A stretch of 64,000 bases of DNA from Rhizomucor pusillus (taxonomy: Eukaryota > Mucoromycota > Mucoromycetes > Mucorales > Lichtheimiaceae). The stretch spans positions 45,316 through 109,315 of the forward strand of contig FWWN02000359.1 in the NCBI GenBank assembly GCA_900175165.2. The letters run 5' to 3'. The notes beneath the pieces are model-generated. The model was given only the letters and a program-made list of their open reading frames with translations. It searched no databases and had not been told where the DNA came from. The translations under genes and the position numbers were made by a program. Below are positions 55,139 to 64,000 of the stretch, one piece after another; positions within the stretch are counted from its first letter, which is position 1; each line of letters starts with the position of its first letter.

Positions 55139-56215
55139 TCACTCCTCCCTTTCTTTTTCAAAGATAATCTTGTTCGACATATGGGTCGATAACAGGTCTG
55201 CCGCTGGTTGCAGCAGCTCATCTTGCAATGATTGCTCTGGTGAAGACTGCTCGCGGTGGCTATCCTGAGAGCGAAGCCTGGGTGGTGACGGCGGAGAGGT
55301 TGGTTGTTCAATTACTCGTGTTTGATCTTGTTGCTGCTTTGATTCCTCTTGCTCCTCCTGCGTTTGTTTCTGCTTCTGGACTGCTGCCACTTGTGCATCC
55401 TTGACAATCGCATACTCTGTTTCAGTCATCACTTCAAAGCAGTCTTCCTTGTGGTGGTCGTCCAAAACACAGCAATTCTCGCAATAAAGGAAACATCTTT
55501 TCATCTGGACCGTGACAAATCCCAAGCGGTCTGAAGCACGGAGTGCAATGCCGCCCTGTGGACCTGTGAGTTTCGGGTAGTAGCCTTCGAGGATGACAGT
55601 GCCGCTGCCGTCGTACGTGCCTTCAGCGTCCGTGCGCAAGAAGATATGCTTTATGTTAACATCTGCGAAGCTACTCGTTACTGCTGGAGTAGCGTTGGAT
55701 TTGGTGGCGGCTGGAGGTCTGTCCAGCGCACACTGAGTCAGTTCACGGAAAGATTCCAGCGCATCCTCCGGCGTTTGCAACGCCATATCGCGCACGCCAA
55801 GCGCAGTGAACTCCCTGGTTGCGCAGACGGTCGACTGTGGAAGGACCGCGTGCTCACCGTAAATAAGTCCGTATTTAAGTGCGTTCTGGCGTGCTTGCGG
55901 GTTGGCAAACAAAACTTCGACGATCCAGTCCTGCCGCGACTTCATTTCATACAGCTGTGCCCGGATGTTTGGATCGTTGAACAGCTCAACCGATAGCACT
56001 TGAAGCTGCAAGTCTATCGCTGTAACTTGCCGCGCAGCCGCGATCTGATGCTCGCCAAAGTGTGCCTTGATAACACTAATCGCTTCCTCTGTATTCTCGA
56101 CTGTGCGTCCGAAATTGAACACTACCGTGTCTGAACTACTTGACAGTCGCCACACATCGAACCGCTCTGCGCATTTGATGCCAGGAAACAGGATGTTGCA
56201 ACCGCTCATATTCAA
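55139..56215 (-). CDS. Intronless zinc-knuckle protein, possibly retroelement ORF1/gag-derived
   Basis: An uninterrupted frame of 358 codons. Residues about 1-200 form an alpha/beta-looking region with no domain I can name. At about 240-260 there is a near-canonical retroviral-type zinc knuckle, CENCCVLDDHHKEDC (CX2CX5HX4C), directly preceded by a short beta segment (RLGFVTVQMKRCFLY). The tail is Gln/Glu/Ser/Pro-rich. The order of RRM-like region then knuckle resembles ORF1 of fungal non-LTR elements, but no reverse transcriptase follows, and the frame is intact, so it may be a solo ORF1 or a domesticated gene. Lack of introns contrasts with most of the window. Confidence 0.55.
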   Translation of the reverse strand: MNMSGCNILFPGIKCAERFDVWRLSSSSDTVVFNFGRTVENTEEAISVIKAHFGEHQIAAARQVTAIDLQLQVLSVELFNDPNIRAQLYEMKSRQDWIVEVLFANPQARQNALKYGLIYGEHAVLPQSTVCATREFTALGVRDMALQTPEDALESFRELTQCALDRPPAATKSNATPAVTSSFADVNIKHIFLRTDAEGTYDGSGTVILEGYYPKLTGPQGGIALRASDRLGFVTVQMKRCFLYCENCCVLDDHHKEDCFEVMTETEYAIVKDAQVAAVQKQKQTQEEQEESKQQQDQTRVIEQPTSPPSPPRLRSQDSHREQSSPEQSLQDELLQPAADLLSTHMSNKIIFEKEREE

Positions 56216-56586
56216 ATAAAGATCAACGAAAACGGAGTCCGCGAAAAAGGACCCGCTTGAAGGGCTTTAATGGAAGGCTGGAACTTTTATGCGAAACATA
56301 AATGAACGTCGGCATTGATGATATCTTTGCGCGTATTTATTTGATTTCATATAGTCACATTTGACACGCCAATTCCAAAAAAAGTCACTGACGAGAGAAA
56401 CAACACAGTGATAAGCAGTGCCCTGAAGTAATTTACATGAATGGTACGTGATGTTAAGCTTGGGAGGTGAAAATATGTAGAGAGAGTGTGTGTTTGTGGA
56501 AAAAGAGAAAGACCAAGAGACGACGGCGCAAGGTGATAGATGCATACATAGATAGAATGTGGGTGCATAGATAAACACATGATATT
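56216..56586. other. Intergenic, 371 bp
   Basis: Upstream region of the zinc-knuckle gene and 3' flank of the next leftward gene. Purine-rich near 56460-56520. No gene recognised. Confidence 0.4.
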
Positions 56587-58131
56587 TCAATGTCTTGTAG
56601 TCTGCAAAAGATGAGAGCATGCCAAGTGAAGATCCAAGATACGTTCATTATTGTACAAGAATCTGCAGTGTTTGCGGAACATCATGACTGTAAAGTCATC
56701 TGCGGTGGGAGGATCGCAGGTGATCATCGTTGTCGGTTTCGCAACTGTAATCTTGTGGTTCGCCACGTGGACTGCATACGGCTCAGTATCCCAATGATTG
56801 CTATCCATCACGCTCACTCCGTATCCCAGATCAAGACACGTATTCATAAGCCAAAGCGTGTCCTGCTTATTCTCCAACCATACTTGCAGCGTCTGCCCTC
56901 CATCGCTTCCATTCATTGTCGACACCAGTTCTTTGAACGCAGATATACCGTGTATTCGCGTGAATTCACGAATAATCGGTATATTGTATTCCAGGTTCAC
57001 TTCTTGCTTTGCCGGCAACGCATTCTTCAAATTATCAATGGTTCCATTCCTAATCATCTCCAGACGTTTCTCCTGGGTCGTGCTTTGATACTTGTTGTAC
57101 AGAGCGACATCCATCGGTGCAGGTGGAGTGAGCAGCTCGCGACGGAGGAAGCGCATACTTTCATGCCTCAATATTTCTGGTGGAATATCGAGCTCCTGCA
57201 GCGAAAGACCGTGGTGATGTGTGCGAAGCCTAGGTAAGGCATCAATGGCGCCCTCTGGATCTGCTCTGATAGCAGCGTTTATCGCACGTATATCCTTCTC
57301 CTTTAAGCACTTGTAGAGGTGGGTGTGTGGTAACCCGAAACGTTCCATATGCTTGTAGCAGAGGTTGCTCTTGAGAATCTCAACAAAGACATTCCAGAGG
57401 TTACCGGAAACGTCGTAGAACTTGTGATATTTTCTGTAGAGCTCTACAACGCGTGGGCTCTCATCGTCGTCGTGGTGGACCAAGTATCTCAGCACAAATA
57501 TAAAGTTGATCTTCCTTTCAACGTCTTGCTCCACCGCCTTGCAGAGACCCTCGTAGTCTCCTGCATTTCCCCGGAACGCGAGCGCTGCGTGAACGTCCAG
57601 GTATTCGACGAACCGGTCTAAATATCGATGAGCTGCTCCGCTGCTAAAATCGACTGCTTGCAACGGCTTGTTTATCGAGAGGTCGACTCGTTCCGGTTTG
57701 CCAAGTCGAATGTAGACGTTGTTCCATTCATAAGCGTTCAAGGGAATGTCCGTCTTGAGATGCGTCAGCGCCCATTCAAACCCGAGTTTGTATGCCAAGT
57801 TGTATGCCGGCACGGAATACCAGGAACCCCACAAGGTGCACGTACGTATGAGTTTTCGTATGCTTTTGGTGCGCACAGCCTTGCCAATAGCAAGCTCGGC
57901 AGGTATCAGGTCAACGAGTTGAATCAGCGAGCGGATATCTGCCTCCTCCTCTTCCAAAATTGTCTCCAGAACAATGCAAGGACCGCCTTCGCGGAACATT
58001 TTTTCAGCATCCACCGGGAGACACAGTGCAAGTAGCACTCGAACTGGCGAAAATTCGTATATAATCTCCAGGATTTCTGGAGGTAATCGCAGAATCGATG
58101 AAGTGCTGCTTCTTCCCATCGTCATTTTCAT
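56587..58131 (-). CDS. Intronless protein with F-box-like N-terminus, unknown function
   Basis: An uninterrupted frame of 514 codons. The N-terminus reads ILRLPPEILEIIYEFSPVRVLLALCLP, which fits an F-box-like helical motif (LPxE-I-xxI) that would bind Skp1. The rest is alpha-helical with no recognisable repeat, including charged blocks such as RYLVHHDDDESPRVV and LEMIRNGTIDNLKNAL. Large families of such F-box-headed orphan proteins are common in Mucoromycota. It could serve as a substrate receptor for an SCF ubiquitin ligase, but only the N-terminal motif supports this. Confidence 0.65.
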   Translation of the reverse strand: MKMTMGRSSTSSILRLPPEILEIIYEFSPVRVLLALCLPVDAEKMFREGGPCIVLETILEEEEADIRSLIQLVDLIPAELAIGKAVRTKSIRKLIRTCTLWGSWYSVPAYNLAYKLGFEWALTHLKTDIPLNAYEWNNVYIRLGKPERVDLSINKPLQAVDFSSGAAHRYLDRFVEYLDVHAALAFRGNAGDYEGLCKAVEQDVERKINFIFVLRYLVHHDDDESPRVVELYRKYHKFYDVSGNLWNVFVEILKSNLCYKHMERFGLPHTHLYKCLKEKDIRAINAAIRADPEGAIDALPRLRTHHHGLSLQELDIPPEILRHESMRFLRRELLTPPAPMDVALYNKYQSTTQEKRLEMIRNGTIDNLKNALPAKQEVNLEYNIPIIREFTRIHGISAFKELVSTMNGSDGGQTLQVWLENKQDTLWLMNTCLDLGYGVSVMDSNHWDTEPYAVHVANHKITVAKPTTMITCDPPTADDFTVMMFRKHCRFLYNNERILDLHLACSHLLQTTRH

Positions 58132-60175
58132 TTTCGACGAAATAAAATAGAAAGAAGAAATATATAAACAGAAAAAGGGTGTTGGTCATCAGGTGGTGTT
58201 GGTGGTGCTTTGAAGGCCAAGAAGGTAGCACAAGAACCGGTGAGAAGTGAACGGTCCCTTGGGTACTGTAAAGTCGTGCATGTACATGTATACAATATGC
58301 AAACATATTCAACTTTGTATATTCAATATCTGATACTATGCTGTTTGTTTTTCTGGAAATCAGATTGTGCGTCTTTGCGGGGCAAGCTGCATGTAGATCC
58401 TTACACCAACCGCTGCTGCTGCTGCTGCTTCTTCTGCTTGCGAATTTACTGGCGCATACGAGATCCTCGATAGCTGTAATTATGTAAACAGCTTTGCTGT
58501 TTCTCGGTGTCATTTGACTAGGTGATGGAGGACCCATGATCTCACCCAGACCAGCACTGGCGAACCTGTCCTGCTGTTGCATCCAGTGCAGCGTAGTAAA
58601 TTTGCATATTCCCAAGACAACCAGCAGCTCCCGCTACACGTAGCCGTTGTTGCATCCGCGCATACTCTTAATCATATACTTGCTTCTTTCTTATGCAGAT
58701 GTACGTAGCCAATATAGGCAATTATACAGTCAGCGAATCTCGATCTAAAGATCGGCTTTTGAAACTGCGCCCCCTGACCATGGCAGTTTCCCGACTTCAG
58801 GAACCGTTAAAATAACACATAAATATACTGTGCAGCGCAATAGAGTTCAATTGTTAAGGTCTCGGGTACATGTAAAGCGTAGTAAAAATATTAAGTTTAG
58901 AACGTCATCAGAGAGCAGTATCCACTATTGCTGCAGCTGGAATTGATATAGCAGGCTTCATTGGCGTAAAGTGGGCGGCTTCCGAAATGCACAGCTGGTA
59001 CATGAGAATGTAAGAAATTTGAGTCTATTGTCTTATTTTCTTGTATACGTATTACACTGTCTTTTCTGCCTTTCGACAGATTGGGCAATTGAGGAACGCG
59101 GTAATGCGGTATGATCTCCCCGTATAGCACGGCTTGGGAACTTTACTTATGACTCATTTCCAAACGATCGTTTTCCGAGAACGAGCAGTCGCCGCTCAGC
59201 CGCTCAGTCATAAACAACAATGGTCTACTCGCTTCTTGACATCCCTACTATATTAGTACATCCGGTGTACGACTTCCTTTTTGAAACGCCGTGCTTGGAA
59301 TGTTGTTATGGGCGCCAAGACCTTATGTGTTTGTCAAAGTATGATGATAGTTTTGACGATTCAGATACATTGGTGGAAGTGGCCGCGTTGGGCACTTCTC
59401 ATCAGCACACAAGCTTTGCATCGATGGTCCTTCCTTGCAGTGCACTTTACTCGAAGCTATCTATATCATCACTTTGTATGTGCTAATGCTAGGAGATGTG
59501 AGCAATAGTCAAGCTTTCGTCAGCAACTTTACGGTGCAAAGTTAAATAGTAGACAATGGCGTCAGCTGACGCAACAAGGTGGAAAGCCAAGCAGCATACG
59601 ATAATAAGGTCAAGAGCATTTGCATGAATGGCCGATTTGATCATATCCATAATAATTGAAGATTATTACCTGCGTGGCATCTGAAACTAAACTACAGCCC
59701 TGCAAGAGCAAGGGAGTCATTAGACAACACACTACATTGTCGATGTAGAGACGGAGAGGAAAAAATTACGAAAACGATGACTCGGCTTGTCAGACACACT
59801 CTACTGTGCTGATCTACATTGCGCAGATGCAGCTGACACTGGATCTGACCAATGCATAAAATACAACACATGGTCGTGCATATAAATGGTCAGAAAAGGA
59901 TACATATTGATACTTTTGAGGCGATGAATTTCTGCAAAGCAGTAAACTTGTTGAATGAGGTACATAACAGTAAGCAAGATAGTAGACTTGAGACTTAGTC
60001 GCTTGAGGCTGGCGCTGTTGCTGGTAGTGGTGGTGGCACCGAGCGTTACACAAAATAGGCAACAGCGTGGTCGTTCGGCAATGCGCCAAGCAGCGAGCTT
60101 GTCAAAAAGCGATTCCTACGGGCCGACCAGGAGACTTGCCCTTTCCTTTCTCCCATATTTATTTGACAACACAAT
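58132..60175. other. Long intergenic stretch with one doubtful small ORF
   Basis: About 2 kb between two intronless genes facing away from each other. A CTG tract lies near 58415-58435. A plus-strand frame of 88 codons at 59220-59486 (MVYSLLDIPTILVHPVYDF, with an acidic DDSFDDSD patch) has no domain and weak support. No RNA gene or mobile element is recognised. Confidence 0.4.
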
Positions 60176-61555
60176 ATGCCAGGCAACAGCCGATACCAGC
60201 CCAAAGACGCAAGGACGGTTGAAACTTGTTTTGATGACGATCACCATCTTTTCGACGGCAGCAGCAGCTTGCTCGGAGGAGGCAGCTCGATTTCCTTCGG
60301 TTCAGAACGCAGACTCATCAGTAGCACGCAAGCACTCGTAGAATTTTTAAACACGACGAGTCCTGAAGAATTCCATCGAAAAGATATAGCGAAAGGCGGC
60401 GGCAGCAGCAGCGGTGGTGGTGGTGGTGCTGCCAGTGCATTCTTCAAGCGTCGAAAGAACAAACCCAATTCTTCGTCTGCGTCCTCTACATTGTCATCTT
60501 CTACTACGTCGTCTGCAGGCGGCAGCGGAGGCAACGCTAAATCAATAGCATCCAGCATTTCTACCTTGTTTTCCTCGGCGAGCACTGACGGGACTATGCA
60601 AACGTCAAATACCTTGCAGCAGCGCAAGCAGCATACGGAAATTACTACGAAGTATCTCCATGGGCACGGATCGTCTCAACAGCAACAGCAGCAACCAACA
60701 ACAACAACGACAAGCAGCAGCGATAGCGGTAAATCCACATCTAGACCGGTCCCTGTAAGAAATGCATCGCTTCAATCTGCTGCAGGGGCTAGCGTGGCGC
60801 ACTCGTTTACCGAGCCAGCCAAGAGCCCAATTCTGCCGACGCCATCCAGGCACCGAGAATCTAGCTTATACAGCGGTGGATCGCTCCGTCAATCAAACTC
60901 CATCAGGTTTATGAGCAGCATCGGCGTGCGCAGTAGTCGAACGCGAGATAGCGAGAACAGACCTATTCTCTTGAGCCTTTTTGACCGCGACGGCTACGTC
61001 AAGGCACCCAGAACTGCCACAGTAACAACAGCAACGGGTACGCACGAGGCTGATGCTGCTCTAGATACAGCACTTTTGGAACGGATGAAAAAGTATATTG
61101 ATAATCCAAGCGAATCAGACGGCAAACATGACAATGATGATGATGATAAAGAATCGGACCAAGTTCAGTGTGTAAGGCATGCACAGACGCAAACAAACGA
61201 AAGTATCAGCAATGTGACGAAAGTGGTCGAGGATGGTGTTGATCAACATAACGCATGTGACCACCGCACAAAGGTATCTCAGCAGCAACAGCAGCACCAG
61301 GACCAGACAGCCTACATTGAATATCTGAAAAAGCAGATCGCACGGGAAAAGGTCAAAAAAGATCGACTGAGAATGGCGTACGATAATTCATGCGATCAGT
61401 TTGAAGTGCTGAGCGGACTGGCATACAAGAAACTTCGTGTCCTATGGGAGGAGAAGCTGCGATGGGAGAGCGCATGGATCGAACTTAACAGCCAGTTTGA
61501 AGAAGCGGCAAATAGTAACATCGACGGTAGCAGCAAGGCTATCGTCTGTGAATAA
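60176..61555 (+). CDS. Intronless low-complexity protein with C-terminal coiled coil
   Basis: An uninterrupted frame of 459 codons, start MPGNSRYQPKDAR. Residues about 40-70 (SERRLISSTQALVEFLNTTSPEEF) form a short conserved-looking helical motif. Residues about 75-230 are Ser/Gly/Thr/Gln-rich with poly-Gly and poly-Gln runs. The C-terminal 90 residues form a charged coiled coil (YIEYLKKQIAREKVKKDRLRMAYD) with Trp-rich helices (LWEEKLRWESAW). No named family recognised. The ordered motif near the N-terminus and the coiled coil argue for a real protein, perhaps a scaffold. Confidence 0.62.
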   Translation: MPGNSRYQPKDARTVETCFDDDHHLFDGSSSLLGGGSSISFGSERRLISSTQALVEFLNTTSPEEFHRKDIAKGGGSSSGGGGGAASAFFKRRKNKPNSSSASSTLSSSTTSSAGGSGGNAKSIASSISTLFSSASTDGTMQTSNTLQQRKQHTEITTKYLHGHGSSQQQQQQPTTTTTSSSDSGKSTSRPVPVRNASLQSAAGASVAHSFTEPAKSPILPTPSRHRESSLYSGGSLRQSNSIRFMSSIGVRSSRTRDSENRPILLSLFDRDGYVKAPRTATVTTATGTHEADAALDTALLERMKKYIDNPSESDGKHDNDDDDKESDQVQCVRHAQTQTNESISNVTKVVEDGVDQHNACDHRTKVSQQQQQHQDQTAYIEYLKKQIAREKVKKDRLRMAYDNSCDQFEVLSGLAYKKLRVLWEEKLRWESAWIELNSQFEEAANSNIDGSSKAIVCE

Positions 61556-62399
61556 TAATAATCCGGATTCACAATTTTGAGATAAATGATAATAAACAAT
61601 ATCATACACATTCTTTCTTGTATGTGGCTGCTGCCCTTAGACATCCGAATTTATGCATTGCAGCAGCGCGGTCCGTGCACGCAGCATGAAACGACGTAAA
61701 ATGGGAGATGCGGCGGGTACGAACAGAATCCTTGAAGCATGTAAGAAATGGAACCTCGCATCAAAGCATATAAACGCTCGATTACAAGAGAGTGATCGAA
61801 AAGTAATGGCTTGAGGACCTGGGAAAGTGAGGAAGAATATTTATTTTGAAGCACGTGAAAGTGCACTCCCCAAGAAGAGATTTTGACAGTAGTAGGTAAC
61901 GTAAGGAATCGAGATCAAGAAAAGCTACAGAGAACTAGATAACAACGCTGGCAACAGTCAAGAACCACGTTGACTAAAGTTCTTGCACAAAACGCTGGAA
62001 AGAAAAGTCCGTCTCGTAACAGCAGAAGCTCCATTCACTGTTGGAATTATCAAAAGGCGAATGTCAATCTTGGCTGCCAGAGTAACATTTTTTATGGACT
62101 CGACGTATCAGACATTACTTACAACACTTTGAAGACGGAAACTGAAGAAAAGAACGCGATAAAGCAAACGAGTATTGTGCATTGTGATCACACGTTCAAT
62201 GGAGATTGCATAGAACTAATCGTGCTATCAATCAACGTAGACAGGCACTCTCGAAGCACACAACACTCGCAAGACAACACAGGACAACTCAAGCAGGCGG
62301 AGTGTACTTTTTACAAGAGTTATCTTTATTCATTACTTTGAACAGGACAAGAACAAGAGATTATTTAAACAAAAGCAATCTTTATTTAAAGACAAGAAA
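61556..62399. other. Intergenic with AT-rich sequence, possible retroelement junction at right
   Basis: It contains AATAATAATA just after the upstream stop, plausible for polyadenylation. A plus-strand frame of 123 codons (61970-62341) has no recognised domain. The exact 5' boundary of the retroelement fragment to the right is unclear. Confidence 0.4.
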
Positions 62400-63893
62400 A
62401 CTTTTAAATTCTAAAAAGCAGTGCCGTTTGGTTCACGTCGACAAGAAGCCAACGATATACCAGGGACCACCACGAGGAGGCGGCACTGATCAGTCCCCAA
62501 AGGCTCAATTTTGTCACCTACACTGTACTCGCACTACATTAACTCTCTACCTGCTCTGCTCCGTGAGGCAGAAGCGCAACAGATGCCAGAACTAGATCCA
62601 GTTTCCAACCTCTAGCTACGACCACAGTCCACGGCAAAACTATCAATTATATACTATATGCCGATGATGTCGCTTTAATTGGTACGTGGCATAGCATGAA
62701 AGAGTTACTAACTGCCTGCGAGAGGCACAGTTTGTTGTTGGGATATATAGATGGAACCCTGCCAATGCTTGATACTGGCCTCACCCGATCCACCACTCAA
62801 CTTTCCCCTGCTTACCTTGTATGACACCCCAACCCCCATGGATCCTCCTTCCCCTACCTCGGTGTTCCCTTCGGGTCGGATGGCACAATCGATGCCCAAC
62901 TCCTTGTCCAAAGAATGCCCACGCAGCGGTCAGTGAAATGCGTACCTTCCATTCCATCGGCGTTCGCCCAACCGGCTTGGGTAGACTCCTCTGTTCTCGG
63001 CTCTATAGCCAGTTCATTCGCCCAAAAATGGAGTATGGCCTAGCTATCTGCTCGTTCAACAAGAAGCACCGACAGATACTTGAGAACGCCCAATCGACCT
63101 GCCTCCGTATGATCTACGGTGCGCACCACAAATCCTCCACCGTGGTTATGGCTCATCTAACTAACCTGGCGTCTATGACGGAGCGTATTACCATTCTCCA
63201 AGCCAAGTTTCTCGTTCGTACCTACAACTTGCCTGACGACGCCTTGCTCACTGCGACCATCCCACTAATCCAACGTGCACGCAATGGCTCGTGGTACAAA
63301 CTGAAGACCAATAACTTGATCTGGCGCCAACTACCTCTGCCGCGCGCGGAAACGACTACGCTTGAACTCAACAGTGCCATCCGCTCCTACCGTCGCGATA
63401 TCTACAAACACCGCTGCCGACGCCGATACAGCAAATTGATCAACCAGTGCAGAAAATCCCTGGGCATAAACCAATTTTAAAACTGCCGATGTCAAGACTG
63501 GAGCGCAGCCTATGCATTCGTTGGCATCTGGGATGGCTTCCGAGCACCAAGCCCCTTCCCTGCCTGAAATGCTCCCAAATAACATCCTCACGCCGCCATC
63601 TTACCAACTGCTTCGACTTCCACCGCCGACTACGAGTACCTCGCACAGTCGATCACCCCATCTCCTTCATACTCAACCGTCTACCTAAAGCTTTGCCAAA
63701 TCCCCAGCTACGCCAGTATCGGACGTACACATGGCCAATACTGTGCCAAATTCTTGAGGAAGTTGATCGGCTCTGTGTCCGCCGAGAAGACCCTGCTGCA
63801 CCGCCACCACCCGAAGACCACGGCAAAAAGTTCATTATGTGGTTGAACCCGCGCACCTTCCTACCTCTGCCCGCACCCACCACAAGCTCGTAG
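62400..63893 (+). mobile_element. 5'-truncated, frame-broken non-LTR (LINE-type) retrotransposon fragment
   Basis: Read on the plus strand, reverse transcriptase blocks appear in order but in several frames. First comes VPKGSILSPTLYSHYINSLP (about 62492-62551), the QGSxLSPxLY motif. Next is INYILYADDVALIG with the catalytic YADD at 62657-62668. A thumb/connection region then reads SQFIRPKMEYGLAI and CLRMIYGAHH. Finally a C-terminal zinc-ribbon-like segment, CIRWHLGWLPSTKPLPCLKC, lies near 63507-63566. Stops and frameshifts separate the blocks, so the copy is dead. The endonuclease and 5' half are missing, as is typical of target-primed reverse transcription. The 3' end and any poly(A) tail or target-site duplication could not be fixed inside the window. 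Confidence 0.85.
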
Positions 63894-64000
63894 CATTATG
63901 GATATTTGCCCTACATAGCATAATCCACAGCTTTGATTTACCTCTCCCCACCCTATTTGCCCTTTTTCTCTCCCATTGTACCATACCTCTTTCCTCTACA

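Noticed and set aside
59220..59486. 88-codon plus-strand frame
   Set aside because: Acidic patch but no domain, no conserved context and no promoter evidence; too weak to list as a gene.

Overview
The window is nuclear DNA of a filamentous fungus, most likely an early-diverging one (Mucoromycota, perhaps Mucorales). Genes are dense and lie on both strands. They carry many short introns of about 50-75 nt, often with a TACTAAC or CTAAC branch site. Several families that such fungi share with animals are present: DDB1, HID1, a TFIIIC subunit-6-like protein, a BAT2-N-like protein and a USP22/Ubp8-type enzyme. The OMP decarboxylase and Pkc1 also look zygomycete-like. This assignment is inferred from gene content and intron style, not from a database match.

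Layout. 1-6.1 kb: a secreted kelch protein running off the left edge (-), a zinc-ribbon plus double HMG-box protein (-), and a C2HC + PHD finger protein (+). 6.5-9.1 kb: a decayed Fanzor gene (eukaryotic TnpB-like, RNA-guided nuclease family) on the minus strand, ending about 100 bp before the start codon of ribosomal protein eL42. 9.1-23.1 kb: eL42 (+), aldo-keto reductase (-), a CS-domain/Sel1-repeat membrane protein (-), protein kinase C (+), OMP decarboxylase (-), an HSF-type transcription factor (-), the mitochondrial Fe-S factor IND1 (+) and a TFIIIC subunit (-). 23.3-38.0 kb: class 3 lipase (+), homeodomain protein (-), HID1 (+), anthranilate synthase component I (-), MFS transporter (-) and an Ecm33-like GPI protein (-). 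39-54.8 kb: a small unknown ORF (+), DDB1 (+), the SAGA-type deubiquitinase Ubp8 (+), an Apq12-like membrane protein (-), a BAT2-N/WG-repeat protein (+), an Rcf2-like HIG1 protein (-) and an AMID-type oxidoreductase (-). 55-64 kb: three intronless lineage-specific-looking genes and a broken non-LTR retrotransposon.

Most genes are unrelated housekeeping neighbours, as is usual in fungi. Thematic pairs are DDB1 with Ubp8 (ubiquitin biology, tandem, 170 bp apart) and IND1, Rcf2-like and AMID-type proteins (mitochondrial respiration, not clustered).

Exon structures were derived by hand from reading-frame continuity, splice signals and family resemblance. Every multi-exon model listed, except the edge-truncated kelch gene, keeps one open frame and has a total length divisible by three. 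Two features stand out: the Fanzor relic abutting a ribosomal protein gene, and the frequency of GC-AG introns (10 of about 106 inferred introns, all with a GCAAGT donor).
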